From positions 292,296 to 356,295 of the forward strand of contig NZ_KK211416.1 of assembly GCF_000622245.1 (NCBI RefSeq): DNA of 64,000 nt. The letters are read 5' to 3'. Below the pieces are notes generated by a model that worked only from the letters and a program-made list of their open reading frames with translations, had not been told where the DNA came from and made no database searches. Positions 16,792 to 24,052 of the stretch are shown here, in pieces. The translations under genes and the position numbers were made by a program. Within the stretch, counting starts at the first letter, position 1; every line of letters starts with the position of its first letter. This DNA comes from Fusobacterium perfoetens ATCC 29250. Lineage in GTDB: Bacteria; Fusobacteriota; Fusobacteriia; Fusobacteriales; Fusobacteriaceae.

Positions 16792-18472
16792 TATATTTTT
16801 TATTTTATTTACAATATCCTTTGGTAGTAATAATTATGTTATAAATAATTATAAAGTCAATATAAATATAACTGAAAAAAATGTATATAAAATTGAAGAG
16901 GAAATACAAGCTAATTTTTTAAGACCTAGTAGAGGATTATATAGAATAATTCCTACTAAATACAACGGAAGGACTATTAAAGTTACAGACATAAAAGTTA
17001 ATGAGAAATCTCTTATAAGAGAAAGTGATGATACTACTTTCATTAGACTTGGTGACCCTAATAAATATATAACAGGTATAAAAGATTATAAAATTTATTT
17101 TAATCACAATCTTGGTTGGGATAAAACAAATGAATATGATGAAGTTTATTATAATCTAATTGGAAATGATTGGGATACAACTATAAAAAAAGTTGAATTT
17201 TCTGTAACATTACCAAAACCATTTGATATAAACAAAATTTCTTTTACTTCTGGGTCTAGAGGTAATACAACATCTAATGGAGTATATTGGCAAGTAAAAG
17301 GTAATACAATATATGGATATACAACTTCATCATTATCTCCTTATGATAGTCTTACATTGGCTATCCCTCTAGAAAATGGCTATTTTGATATTGGTAGTAG
17401 TAAAATATTTTACTATTTAAATAATATAATTTATTCTGTCGGAAAATTCCTTTTATTTGGAATTTATCCTATAATATTATTTATTGCTTTCTATATTTAT
17501 AAGAAAAATAAAAAAGAATTAAAAGTTATTGAAACAGTTGAATTTTATCCACCAGATAATCTTACTCCTACTGAAGTAGGTTATTATATAGATGGTTCAG
17601 TTGATGCAAAAGATTTGACTAGTATGATTTTCTATTGGGGTGATAAAGGTTATCTCTCAATAATCGAAAAGGAGACTGGTGGATTATTTAATAGAAAACA
17701 AATCTTTTTAGAAAAATTAAAAGATATAGAAACTGATAAAACTTTTGAAAGATATTTATTTGATAGTTTATTTGCCTTTGCAAATGGAAATATAGTAAAT
17801 ATTTCAGAGTTAAGAAATGAATTCTATATTTATATGGAAAAAACAAGTGATATTTTTCAAATAGATTTAATAAAAAATAAGAAAACACTATATTCTAAAG
17901 AAAATAAAACAAATACTAGAAAAATAACTTTTTTAATTCCTGTAACTATGCTTTCTACTTTTATTCTTATTAGTACTTTTAGTGATGGAAATTTTCCTAA
18001 TGTTATCTTATTCTTTATAGCTACTATTATAACTTGTGCATTACTTGAAAAACTTTCTAGAAAACTTAGAGTACGCTCAGAATATGGAAATAAAATTCTA
18101 GGTAGATGCCGTGGATTTAAGAAATTTTTAGAAGTTACTGAAAAAGATAAATTAGAAATGCTTTTAGAAGAAAATCCAAATTATTTTTATGATATTTTAC
18201 CTTATGCTATTGTATTGGGAGTAAGTGATATATGGGCTAATAAATTTAAAGATTTAGTTACTGCTCCTCCTACTTGGTATAATACAAATTCAACAAGTGA
18301 TGTATTTGTATTTTCTCATTTTATGGGAAGATTTAATAATTCTTTAAATTCATTAAATAATTCTATGCTTTCATCACCTAAATCTTCGACTAATTTTGGT
18401 GGTGGTCGTTCTTCTTCTAGTGGTGGTTCTTCTGGAGGAGGAGCAGGAGGTGGAGGTGGAGGAAGTTGGTAA
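16772..18472 (+). CDS. DUF2207 family membrane protein with glycine-rich C-terminus
   Basis: Predicted envelope protein of the YciQ/DUF2207 type. A signal peptide (residues 1-18, ending FTISFGS) precedes an extracytoplasmic beta-rich domain (about 20-205) with the family's LRPSRGLYRIIPTKYNG. A transmembrane helix at about 225-245, a cytoplasmic stretch, two further helices around 388-425 and a disordered GGGRSSSSGG-type Gly/Ser tail ending GGGGGGSW complete it. AAGGAGAAAG inside lemA gives the start and couples translation. This C-terminal Gly tail ending in W is a recurring feature of the family. Function unknown. Confidence 0.87.
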   Translation: MLKLVSSIFFILFTISFGSNNYVINNYKVNINITEKNVYKIEEEIQANFLRPSRGLYRIIPTKYNGRTIKVTDIKVNEKSLIRESDDTTFIRLGDPNKYITGIKDYKIYFNHNLGWDKTNEYDEVYYNLIGNDWDTTIKKVEFSVTLPKPFDINKISFTSGSRGNTTSNGVYWQVKGNTIYGYTTSSLSPYDSLTLAIPLENGYFDIGSSKIFYYLNNIIYSVGKFLLFGIYPIILFIAFYIYKKNKKELKVIETVEFYPPDNLTPTEVGYYIDGSVDAKDLTSMIFYWGDKGYLSIIEKETGGLFNRKQIFLEKLKDIETDKTFERYLFDSLFAFANGNIVNISELRNEFYIYMEKTSDIFQIDLIKNKKTLYSKENKTNTRKITFLIPVTMLSTFILISTFSDGNFPNVILFFIATIITCALLEKLSRKLRVRSEYGNKILGRCRGFKKFLEVTEKDKLEMLLEENPNYFYDILPYAIVLGVSDIWANKFKDLVTAPPTWYNTNSTSDVFVFSHFMGRFNNSLNSLNNSMLSSPKSSTNFGGGRSSSSGGSSGGGAGGGGGGSW

Positions 18473-18556
18473 AACTTATATGCCACACTTCTGACATAAT
18501 GTTTTAATATAATGAATTTGTTCATAAGACCTTTCCTTTTAAATATAAGAAATGGT

Positions 18557-18590
18557 AGAAACTGTGATATTAGCCGGTCACAGTTTCTTT
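18557..18590 (+). terminator. Terminator after lemA/DUF2207
   Basis: AAACTGTGA/TCACAGTTT stem with a 10-base loop, then a T-rich run. Confidence 0.85.
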
Positions 18591-18610
18591 TATTTTTTTG
18601 TAATATTATC

Positions 18611-18703
18611 TTTACTACTATAAAAAAAAGATATATAATATAATTCCTTGGCAGGGGAGTTTTATATAAAAAAGGTTCATTACAATGTAATGAACCTTTT
18701 TAT
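18611..18703 (+). ncRNA. Possible short RNA: promoter, G-rich segment, terminator hairpin
   Basis: TTTACT, an exact 17-base spacer and TATAAT (18634-18639) precede a roughly 57-base stretch that includes TTGGCAGGGGAGTT, strikingly G-rich for this genome. It ends in the hairpin at 18674-18696 with a T run. No reading frame fits. It runs toward the 3' end of the SpoIID-like gene. It may be a small RNA or simply a chance promoter in front of the shared terminator. Confidence 0.35.
18667..18703. terminator. Terminator abutting the SpoIID-like stop codon
   Basis: Ten-base stem GGTTCATTAC/GTAATGAACC with a 3-base loop, flanked by A7 and T-rich runs, so it works on both strands. The minus-strand gene stops two bases before it. 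Confidence 0.88.
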
Positions 18704-18704
18704 T

Positions 18705-20234
18705 TTACCATACTGTTACAGCTGAAGCCCCAAAGCCACAACTTGTAGAATAATATTTTGCATCTATTGGCTTACCTTTATATAACATAACTAATCCATA
18801 TGTTTTTTTAACTGCTTCTCTTGTTTCTGGATTTTCATGTGTATTATTATAAACTTGAGACATTGTATTATCTGTTACATGAAAACCTTGAGCTCTATAT
18901 CTACCTTTTAAATAGTCACTAAGGGCGTAAGTTCTAGCTGCCACAGCTTGAGCTTTTAGAGCTTCAATACCAAAACTTCTTGGCATTTCACTAGGTACAA
19001 CTTGTAATAAATAATCTTCTATAAAGACTTCATTAATAAGATTAAGTCTACCAGAAGCAGTTTGTGATAATTTTATTTCTAAAGTTCCTCTATATGTTGG
19101 ATTTTTATGGGCTCTTCTTATAGAAGTTATAGTAAATCTATTGTTAGAACTTCTAAGTTCTACTTTTTCTTTTGTTTCAGCTCTCTTTTTCCCATTTACA
19201 TAGACATACATTTTTGATGATTTAGGAACTATTTTTACTTCATCACCTTTTTTTAAAGTAATTCTCATCCAACTATTTACAAGGTCTGATTTAGCATCAG
19301 TTTTTATTGTAACCACTTCATGATTCAGACTAGACATATTACTTGTAGTAAGTCCTATTCTTATCTCTCTTCCAACTCCAGGTAAAGAATACATATTTTT
19401 TATTTCTATATCTTTATAATAAAAATTCAAAATTTCTTTAAAATTCTTTCCATAATTTTTACTTAAGTCGTAAGCTCCATATTGGCTCATACCAGAACCA
19501 TGTCCAAATCCTCCACCATAAACTACAAAATCTCCACCTTTTTTCTCTATAGCAAAAAATCCTGATGGTAATAGTGGTGGATTATATTTTGTCGAAGTAT
19601 ATTTTTTATCTCCACCTTTTGCAAGTTTTAGTTCTACTTTTTTTCCTACATTATACTTTGCTAAACCTAAAACTTTTCTTATTGTATATTCTCCTCTTAA
19701 AAGATACTCTCCATTACTTCCTTTTATTAAAAGATAAGTAATAACTCCTGATTTTCCTCTTTCTAAAACAATAATATCTTTTAATCTTCCTACTGGATTA
19801 GATTTTATAGGTTTTCTAACCCATCTATTTTTTTCTAAAGTAAATACAAATGATTTATTTATTGTAGGTAAAACTTTATTAATACTTTTTGCATAGTCAG
19901 AAGAATCAATTTCATAAGTCCATCTCCAATAACTTGAATTATCTCCATATCCTTGCATTTTAGAATTTCTAAAAAATATTATAAAATCTTTTTCTGACTT
20001 CCCAATAAATCTTCCATTTGTTAAATGGCTACTATCTCTTAAATATGGAAAATTATCTGTATAAGTAACATCTGGTGTTGGATATCCATACTTTGAAAAA
20101 TACGAAATTCTTCCATCTCTTCCAACATTTTGATTATAAGTTGGTCTGTAATAAGTAGATGATTTTTTATTTCCACACCCTACATAAAATATCATAATAA
20201 TTAAAGTAAAAAAGCTTAAAATATATTTTTTCAT
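18705..20234 (-). CDS. SpoIID/LytB domain lipoprotein, short C-terminus
   Basis: Predicted envelope protein related to SpoIID, a lytic transglycosylase of denuded peptidoglycan, and to the LytB amidase enhancer. A lipoprotein signal (LIIMIFYVGC, Cys20) is followed by a unique region, then the SpoIID core: FVVYGGGFGHGSGMSQYGA, GVGREIRIGL, a beta-rich segment, and the hallmark LLQVVPSEMPRSFGIEALKAQAVAARTYAL with catalytic-type Glu. The gene stops at ASAVTVW, a point where family members usually continue for some tens of residues, and the stop touches the terminator. It follows kdsB by 9 bases. The organism need not sporulate: homologues occur in non-sporeformers. Confidence 0.85.
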   Translation of the reverse strand: MKKYILSFFTLIIMIFYVGCGNKKSSTYYRPTYNQNVGRDGRISYFSKYGYPTPDVTYTDNFPYLRDSSHLTNGRFIGKSEKDFIIFFRNSKMQGYGDNSSYWRWTYEIDSSDYAKSINKVLPTINKSFVFTLEKNRWVRKPIKSNPVGRLKDIIVLERGKSGVITYLLIKGSNGEYLLRGEYTIRKVLGLAKYNVGKKVELKLAKGGDKKYTSTKYNPPLLPSGFFAIEKKGGDFVVYGGGFGHGSGMSQYGAYDLSKNYGKNFKEILNFYYKDIEIKNMYSLPGVGREIRIGLTTSNMSSLNHEVVTIKTDAKSDLVNSWMRITLKKGDEVKIVPKSSKMYVYVNGKKRAETKEKVELRSSNNRFTITSIRRAHKNPTYRGTLEIKLSQTASGRLNLINEVFIEDYLLQVVPSEMPRSFGIEALKAQAVAARTYALSDYLKGRYRAQGFHVTDNTMSQVYNNTHENPETREAVKKTYGLVMLYKGKPIDAKYYSTSCGFGASAVTVW

Positions 20235-20243
20235 TATTTCTCC

Positions 20244-20981
20244 TTATAAGGTAATATTATTTGCTTTAATATACTGTCTAACTCTCTCTAATTCTTCCAC
20301 AGTGTCAACACCTATAATTTTATATTGAGTTTCTAAAACTTTTATTTTGTGACCATTTTCTAAAACTCTTAATTGTTCTAATGATTCAGAAATTTCAAGT
20401 GATGTTTGCTCCCATTGAGAATATTCCATTACAAACTCTCTTTTATATCCATAAATTCCTACATGTTTATAATAAATATCTTTATTTTTATTTCTTGGAT
20501 ATGGAATTACTGACCTTGAAAAATATATAGCATAATCATTTTTATCTGTAATAACTTTTACACTATTAGGATTTTCTATATCTTCTTGATTATCAAGTTT
20601 AAATTTTAAAGTTCCCATTTCTAATTGAGGTTCTTTTTTGAAAGCATCTATTAAAGAATTAATCATATCTTTTTCAATTAGTGGTTCATCCCCTTGAATA
20701 TTTATAATTACATCAGCATCTGTTATTTTTTCACAAACTTCTGCTATTCTACTTGTTCCATTAGGATGGTCTTCTCTTGTCATAACAGCCTTTCCACCAA
20801 ATTTAACTACTTCATCATATATTCTTTTATCATCAGTAGCTACTACCACATCATCTAAATCAGAATTTTTTACTCTTTTATAAACCCATTCTATCATTGT
20901 ATGACCACATATATCTTTTAAAGGTTTTCCTTCTAGTCTACTTGAACCATAACGAGCTGGTATTACTCCTAAAAATTTCAC
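20244..20981 (-). CDS. kdsB: 3-deoxy-manno-octulosonate cytidylyltransferase
   Basis: Activates Kdo to CMP-Kdo for lipid A-core assembly, a marker of an LPS-bearing Gram-negative cell. The 245 residues carry IPARYGSSRLEGKPL at the N-terminus, VVATDDKRI, INIQGDEPLI (metal and sugar site), and HVGIYGYKREFV. The start is ATG with AGGAGG just upstream. It is the first gene of a two-gene unit with the SpoIID-like lipoprotein. No other Kdo or lipid A genes are in the window. Confidence 0.95.
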   Translation of the reverse strand: MKFLGVIPARYGSSRLEGKPLKDICGHTMIEWVYKRVKNSDLDDVVVATDDKRIYDEVVKFGGKAVMTREDHPNGTSRIAEVCEKITDADVIINIQGDEPLIEKDMINSLIDAFKKEPQLEMGTLKFKLDNQEDIENPNSVKVITDKNDYAIYFSRSVIPYPRNKNKDIYYKHVGIYGYKREFVMEYSQWEQTSLEISESLEQLRVLENGHKIKVLETQYKIIGVDTVEELERVRQYIKANNITL

Positions 20982-21123
20982 TTTTAATCCTCCTATAACA
21001 TTAAAATGATTTTATACATTATTAAAATTGTATCATATTTCTATATTATTGTAAAAAATAAATTTAGAAAATTTATTTTTTTATAGTATAATTATTATAT
21101 AGAATGCTCAGAGGAGGACTTTT

Positions 21124-21834
21124 ATGGAAAATATAAAAAAATTTGCTGATATTATAAAAAATAGTAATTATATTGTTGCTTTTACAGGGGCTGGAGCCTC
21201 TACAGATTCTGGACTTGCTGATTTCAGAGGAAAAAATGGGCTTTATAATGACAGAAATTTTATGGGATATGAGCCTGAGGAAATTCTTAGCCATGATTTC
21301 TTTTTTGCTCACAGAGATATTTTTAATAGATACCTAAAGGAAAAACTTTCTATAGATGGAATAAAACCAAATTTTGGCCATAAAGCATTAGCTGAACTTG
21401 AAAAATTAGGAAAATTAAAAACTGTTATTACTCAAAATATTGATAATTTACACCAAGAAGCAGGAAGTAAAAATGTTTTAGAACTTCATGGAACTTTAAA
21501 AAAATGGTATTGTCTAAACTGTGGTAAAAAATCTAATGAGGATTTTAAATGTTCTTGTGGTGGCACTGTGAGACCTCAAGTAACTCTTTATGGTGAAATG
21601 CTTGATGAGGTTGTAACTGAAAATGCTATAAAAGAAATAAAAAAAGCTGATACTTTAATAATAATTGGAACAAGTTTAACTGTTTATCCAGCAGCATATT
21701 ATATAAATTATTTTAAAGGAAACAATCTTATAATAATCAATGAAACTCCTACTTCACAAGATGGAATGGCAAATGTAGTTATAAGAGAAAAATTTGCAGC
21801 AATTATGGAAAAAGTTATGAAAATTTTAAAATAA
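21124..21834 (+). CDS. Sirtuin, NAD-dependent protein deacylase
   Basis: Removes acyl groups from lysines using NAD+. The 236 residues show all sirtuin blocks: FTGAGASTDSGLADFRG (NAD site), TQNIDNLHQEAG, catalytic histidine in LELHGTLKKWYC, a zinc finger CLNCGKK...CSCGG, GEML, IIGTSLTVYPAA, and IINETPT. GAGGAGGAC precedes the ATG. It is a single gene; a promoter for the next transcript starts just after its stop. CobB-like deacetylase versus desuccinylase preference cannot be fixed. Confidence 0.93.
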   Translation: MENIKKFADIIKNSNYIVAFTGAGASTDSGLADFRGKNGLYNDRNFMGYEPEEILSHDFFFAHRDIFNRYLKEKLSIDGIKPNFGHKALAELEKLGKLKTVITQNIDNLHQEAGSKNVLELHGTLKKWYCLNCGKKSNEDFKCSCGGTVRPQVTLYGEMLDEVVTENAIKEIKKADTLIIIGTSLTVYPAAYYINYFKGNNLIIINETPTSQDGMANVVIREKFAAIMEKVMKILK

Positions 21835-21848
21835 TTCTAAAATTTTTA

Positions 21849-21877
21849 TTGACAATTTTAAAAAAATTTTATAAAAT
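21849..21877 (+). promoter_or_regulatory. Promoter of the structured leader and deaminase
   Basis: Consensus TTGACA at 21849-21854, a 17-base spacer, then TAAAAT. It places the RNA start near 21884, just before the structured leader. Confidence 0.7.
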
Positions 21878-21892
21878 ACTTTCATAAAATTT

Positions 21893-21975
21893 AATAAGCA
21901 ACAATGGCGCCCACAAGAGACTCATTAGGTAGATTTAATTGCTACTCATCTTGCTTGGGTGGAGTGTATAGTGAA
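21893..21975 (+). ncRNA. Structured 5' leader of unassigned class (riboswitch-like)
   Basis: Relatively GC-rich stretch between a consensus promoter and a strong terminator. A long hairpin is visible: CGCCCA with TGGGTG (one G-T pair), CAAGA with TCTTG offset by a two-base bulge, and an inner GTAG/CTAC. The order promoter, folded domain, terminator, AGGAGG and ATG is that of a transcription-attenuating leader. It does not match the purine, preQ1, ZTP, TPP, FMN, SAM, glycine or fluoride consensus sequences I know, nor the SRP RNA apical loop. It could instead be a free-standing small RNA. Confidence 0.6.
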
Positions 21976-21980
21976 TTATA

Positions 21981-22006
21981 AGGTAACCCAAGGGTTACCT
22001 TTTTTA
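21981..22006 (+). terminator. Terminator or attenuator before the deaminase gene
   Basis: Near-perfect stem AGGTAACCC/GGGTTACCT followed by a T6 run, 26 bases before the deaminase ATG and after the structured leader. Confidence 0.88.
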
Positions 22007-22032
22007 TTTATTTTATTTTTTAGGAGGACTTT

Positions 22033-22524
22033 ATGAAAACTTTAAATCATGTTAAATACATCAAAAGATGTATTGAAATAGCCAACGAATCTATGGCTAG
22101 CGGAAACCATCCTTTTGGAGCTTTAATTGTTGATAAGGAGGGAAATATAATAGTAGAATCTGGAAATATTGAAGTTACTGAAAAAGAAGCTACAGGACAT
22201 GCTGAAACTACTGCTGTTAGAAAAGCTGTAAAATTATATTCTAGAGAATTTTTATGGGATTGTACTTTATATTCTACTGCTGAACCTTGTTGTATGTGTA
22301 CTGGAGCAATTTATTGGGGAAATATTGGAAGAATAGTTTATGGAATAAGTGAAAAAAAATTATTAGAATTAACAGGTAGTGATGAAGATAATCCTACTTT
22401 TGATATGCCTTGTAGAGAAATTTTAGCAAAAGGACAAAAAAATATTGAAGTTATAGGACCAATAGCTGATGATGAATTAGCAAAAGAAATAGCAAAAGCT
22501 CACATTGGATATTGGAATAAATAA
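22033..22524 (+). CDS. Cytidine-deaminase-fold enzyme, probable guanine deaminase
   Basis: Zinc-dependent deaminase of the GuaD/TadA branch. The 163 residues show GNHPFGALIVD, the zinc/catalytic GHAETTAVR (His56, Glu58) and the PCCMC pair (Cys86, Cys89) followed by TGAIYWGNIGRIVYG. The length and the C-terminal extension ending HIGYWNK resemble B. subtilis-type guanine deaminase more than tRNA-adenosine deaminase TadA. Context supports purine use: a guanine riboswitch and a purine permease follow immediately. AGGAGGAC precedes the ATG. If correct it converts guanine to xanthine, which Xpt (40383) can salvage. Confidence 0.8.
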   Translation: MKTLNHVKYIKRCIEIANESMASGNHPFGALIVDKEGNIIVESGNIEVTEKEATGHAETTAVRKAVKLYSREFLWDCTLYSTAEPCCMCTGAIYWGNIGRIVYGISEKKLLELTGSDEDNPTFDMPCREILAKGQKNIEVIGPIADDELAKEIAKAHIGYWNK

Positions 22525-22534
22525 TTTTAAATTT

Positions 22535-22600
22535 CTCGTATAATTTTGATAATTCGGTTCAAAAGTTTCTACAGTTCTACCTAAATAGAACTACTACGAG
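22535..22600 (+). promoter_or_regulatory. Purine riboswitch aptamer, guanine class
   Basis: Classic three-helix aptamer. P1 is CTCGTA/TACGAG (22535-22540, 22595-22600). J1/2 is TATAAT-like, loop 2 has the ATNNGG pattern (AATTCGG), J2/3 is GTTTCTAC, and P3 is AGTTCT/AGAACT closing loop ACCTAAAT. The specificity base equivalent to position 74 is C (22594), which in this family means guanine/hypoxanthine rather than adenine. It begins 11 bases after the deaminase stop and controls the permease. No intrinsic terminator follows, so control may be translational. Confidence 0.92.
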
Positions 22601-22657
22601 TTGACTCAAAAAGTCCAATTCGAATTTAATAAAAAACATTAAAGGAGAAAAATTTTT

Positions 22658-23965
22658 ATGAATAATAAACTTATACAATTTTTAGATAAAAAATTTTTTA
22701 TTTCAGAAAGAGGAGGAAGTTTTAAAGGAGAATTTTTAGGAGGTTTAACTACTTTTCTAACAATATCATATATTATCTTCGTAAATCCTGCTGTCCTTTC
22801 TCTTACTGGTATGGATAAAGCTGCTTTAGTAACTGTTACATGTGTAGCTAGTGCTATTGGCTCTTTTCTTGGTGGAATCTTAGGAAATGTTCCTATTTCT
22901 CTTGCACCAGGTGTTGGACTTAATGCTTTTTTTACTTTCACTCTCGTAATGGGAAATGGTATTCCTTGGCAAGATGCTTTAGGAGTAGTATTTTTTTCTG
23001 GAGTTTTCTATTTAATTCTTGCCTTTGGTAGTATTAGAGAAAAGATTATAAATTCTATTCCTCAATCTTTAGCTACTGCTTCTACTGTTGGAATTGGTCT
23101 ATTTTTATCTTTGATTGGACTTAAAAGTATGGGAATAATTGTAGCTGACCCAACAACTCTTGTAAAAATAGCTCCTATCACTTTACCTGTTGGTCTTTCT
23201 TTAGGATGTTTATTTCTAATGTATATTTTAGATATGAAAAATATAAAAGGTGGCGTTTTATTAAGTATTATTATTACATCTATTGTTGGAATGTTTCTAG
23301 GAGAAGTTCCTATTCCTGAAAAATTGTTATCTTCTCCTCCAAGTATGAAACCTTTATTTTTTAAATTAAATATATTAGGTGTTCTAAAATTAAGTCTTTT
23401 AGGCTCTATTTTTTCTTTTATGTTTATAGATCTTTTTGATTCTTTAAGTGTTTTAATGTTTTCATATAAGGAAGTTCCCTTTAGAAATGAAGAAGAAAGA
23501 AAAAAAGGATTAGGAAGAATGCTTTATGCAGATTGTTCTTCTACAATAATTGGTGCTCTTTTAGGAACTAGTACTGTTACAACTTATGGAGAATCTATTG
23601 CAGGTATTAAAATGGGAGCAAAAACAGGTCTTGCTTCTATCTTTACAGGCCTTCTATTCTTATTAGCTCTATTTATCGCTCCAATTGTAGAAGCTATTCC
23701 TGTATTTGCTGTAGCTCCAGCTCTTGTTATTGTAGGAATATTTATGTTTAGAAATGTTTCACAATTAGATTTAAGCAATATGAAAGAAGCTATTCCTTCT
23801 TTTATGACTATAATATTTATGCCAATGACTCATAGTATTGCTATTGGACTTAGTATAGGATTTATTTCTTACATTATTATAAATGTAGCAGCTAGAGATT
23901 ATAAAAAAATCTCAATTACATTATGGTTAATTGGCATTTTATCTGTCATAAATTTACTAATATAA
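22658..23965 (+). CDS. NCS2-type hypoxanthine/guanine permease (COG2252, PbuG/AzgA-like)
   Basis: Proton-coupled purine-base importer. The 435 residues form a mostly hydrophobic protein with the AzgA/PbuG-type segments GGLTTFLTISYIIFVNPAVLS, ISLAPGVGLNAFFTFTLV and GTSTVTTYGESIAGI. The guanine riboswitch 58 bases upstream fixes the likely substrate as guanine/hypoxanthine. AAAGGAG precedes the ATG. It is the second gene of the deaminase-permease unit, which would import guanine and convert it to xanthine. Confidence 0.92.
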   Translation: MNNKLIQFLDKKFFISERGGSFKGEFLGGLTTFLTISYIIFVNPAVLSLTGMDKAALVTVTCVASAIGSFLGGILGNVPISLAPGVGLNAFFTFTLVMGNGIPWQDALGVVFFSGVFYLILAFGSIREKIINSIPQSLATASTVGIGLFLSLIGLKSMGIIVADPTTLVKIAPITLPVGLSLGCLFLMYILDMKNIKGGVLLSIIITSIVGMFLGEVPIPEKLLSSPPSMKPLFFKLNILGVLKLSLLGSIFSFMFIDLFDSLSVLMFSYKEVPFRNEEERKKGLGRMLYADCSSTIIGALLGTSTVTTYGESIAGIKMGAKTGLASIFTGLLFLLALFIAPIVEAIPVFAVAPALVIVGIFMFRNVSQLDLSNMKEAIPSFMTIIFMPMTHSIAIGLSIGFISYIIINVAARDYKKISITLWLIGILSVINLLI

Positions 23966-24013
23966 TAAATCATAATATTTATTATAAATTTAATTTTCTT
24001 TATAGTTATAATA

Positions 24014-24050
24014 AAAAAACTACACTTAACAAAGTTAAATGTAGTTTTTT
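24014..24050. terminator. Bidirectional terminator
   Basis: AAAAAACTACA/TGTAGTTTTTT arms around an inner TAAC/GTTA between the purine permease (+) and PBP1A (-). Confidence 0.88.
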
Positions 24051-24052
24051 TA

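Noticed and set aside
18316-18525. Minus-strand frame encoding a proline-rich 69-residue peptide
   Set aside because: It is the complement of the Gly/Ser-coding tail of the DUF2207 gene; proline-rich output from such DNA is expected and no ribosome site is present.
18705-20234. Evidence of sporulation from SpoIID
   Set aside because: SpoIID/LytB domains occur widely in non-sporeformers; no other sporulation gene is present and KdsB marks an LPS-bearing cell.
21893-21975. Signal recognition particle RNA or 6S RNA
   Set aside because: The SRP apical loop motif is missing and the element is too short and differently folded for 6S RNA.
22639-22941. 100-codon minus-strand frame across the purine permease start
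   Set aside because: Antisense to a conserved membrane protein and to the riboswitch region; coding evidence is all on the plus strand.
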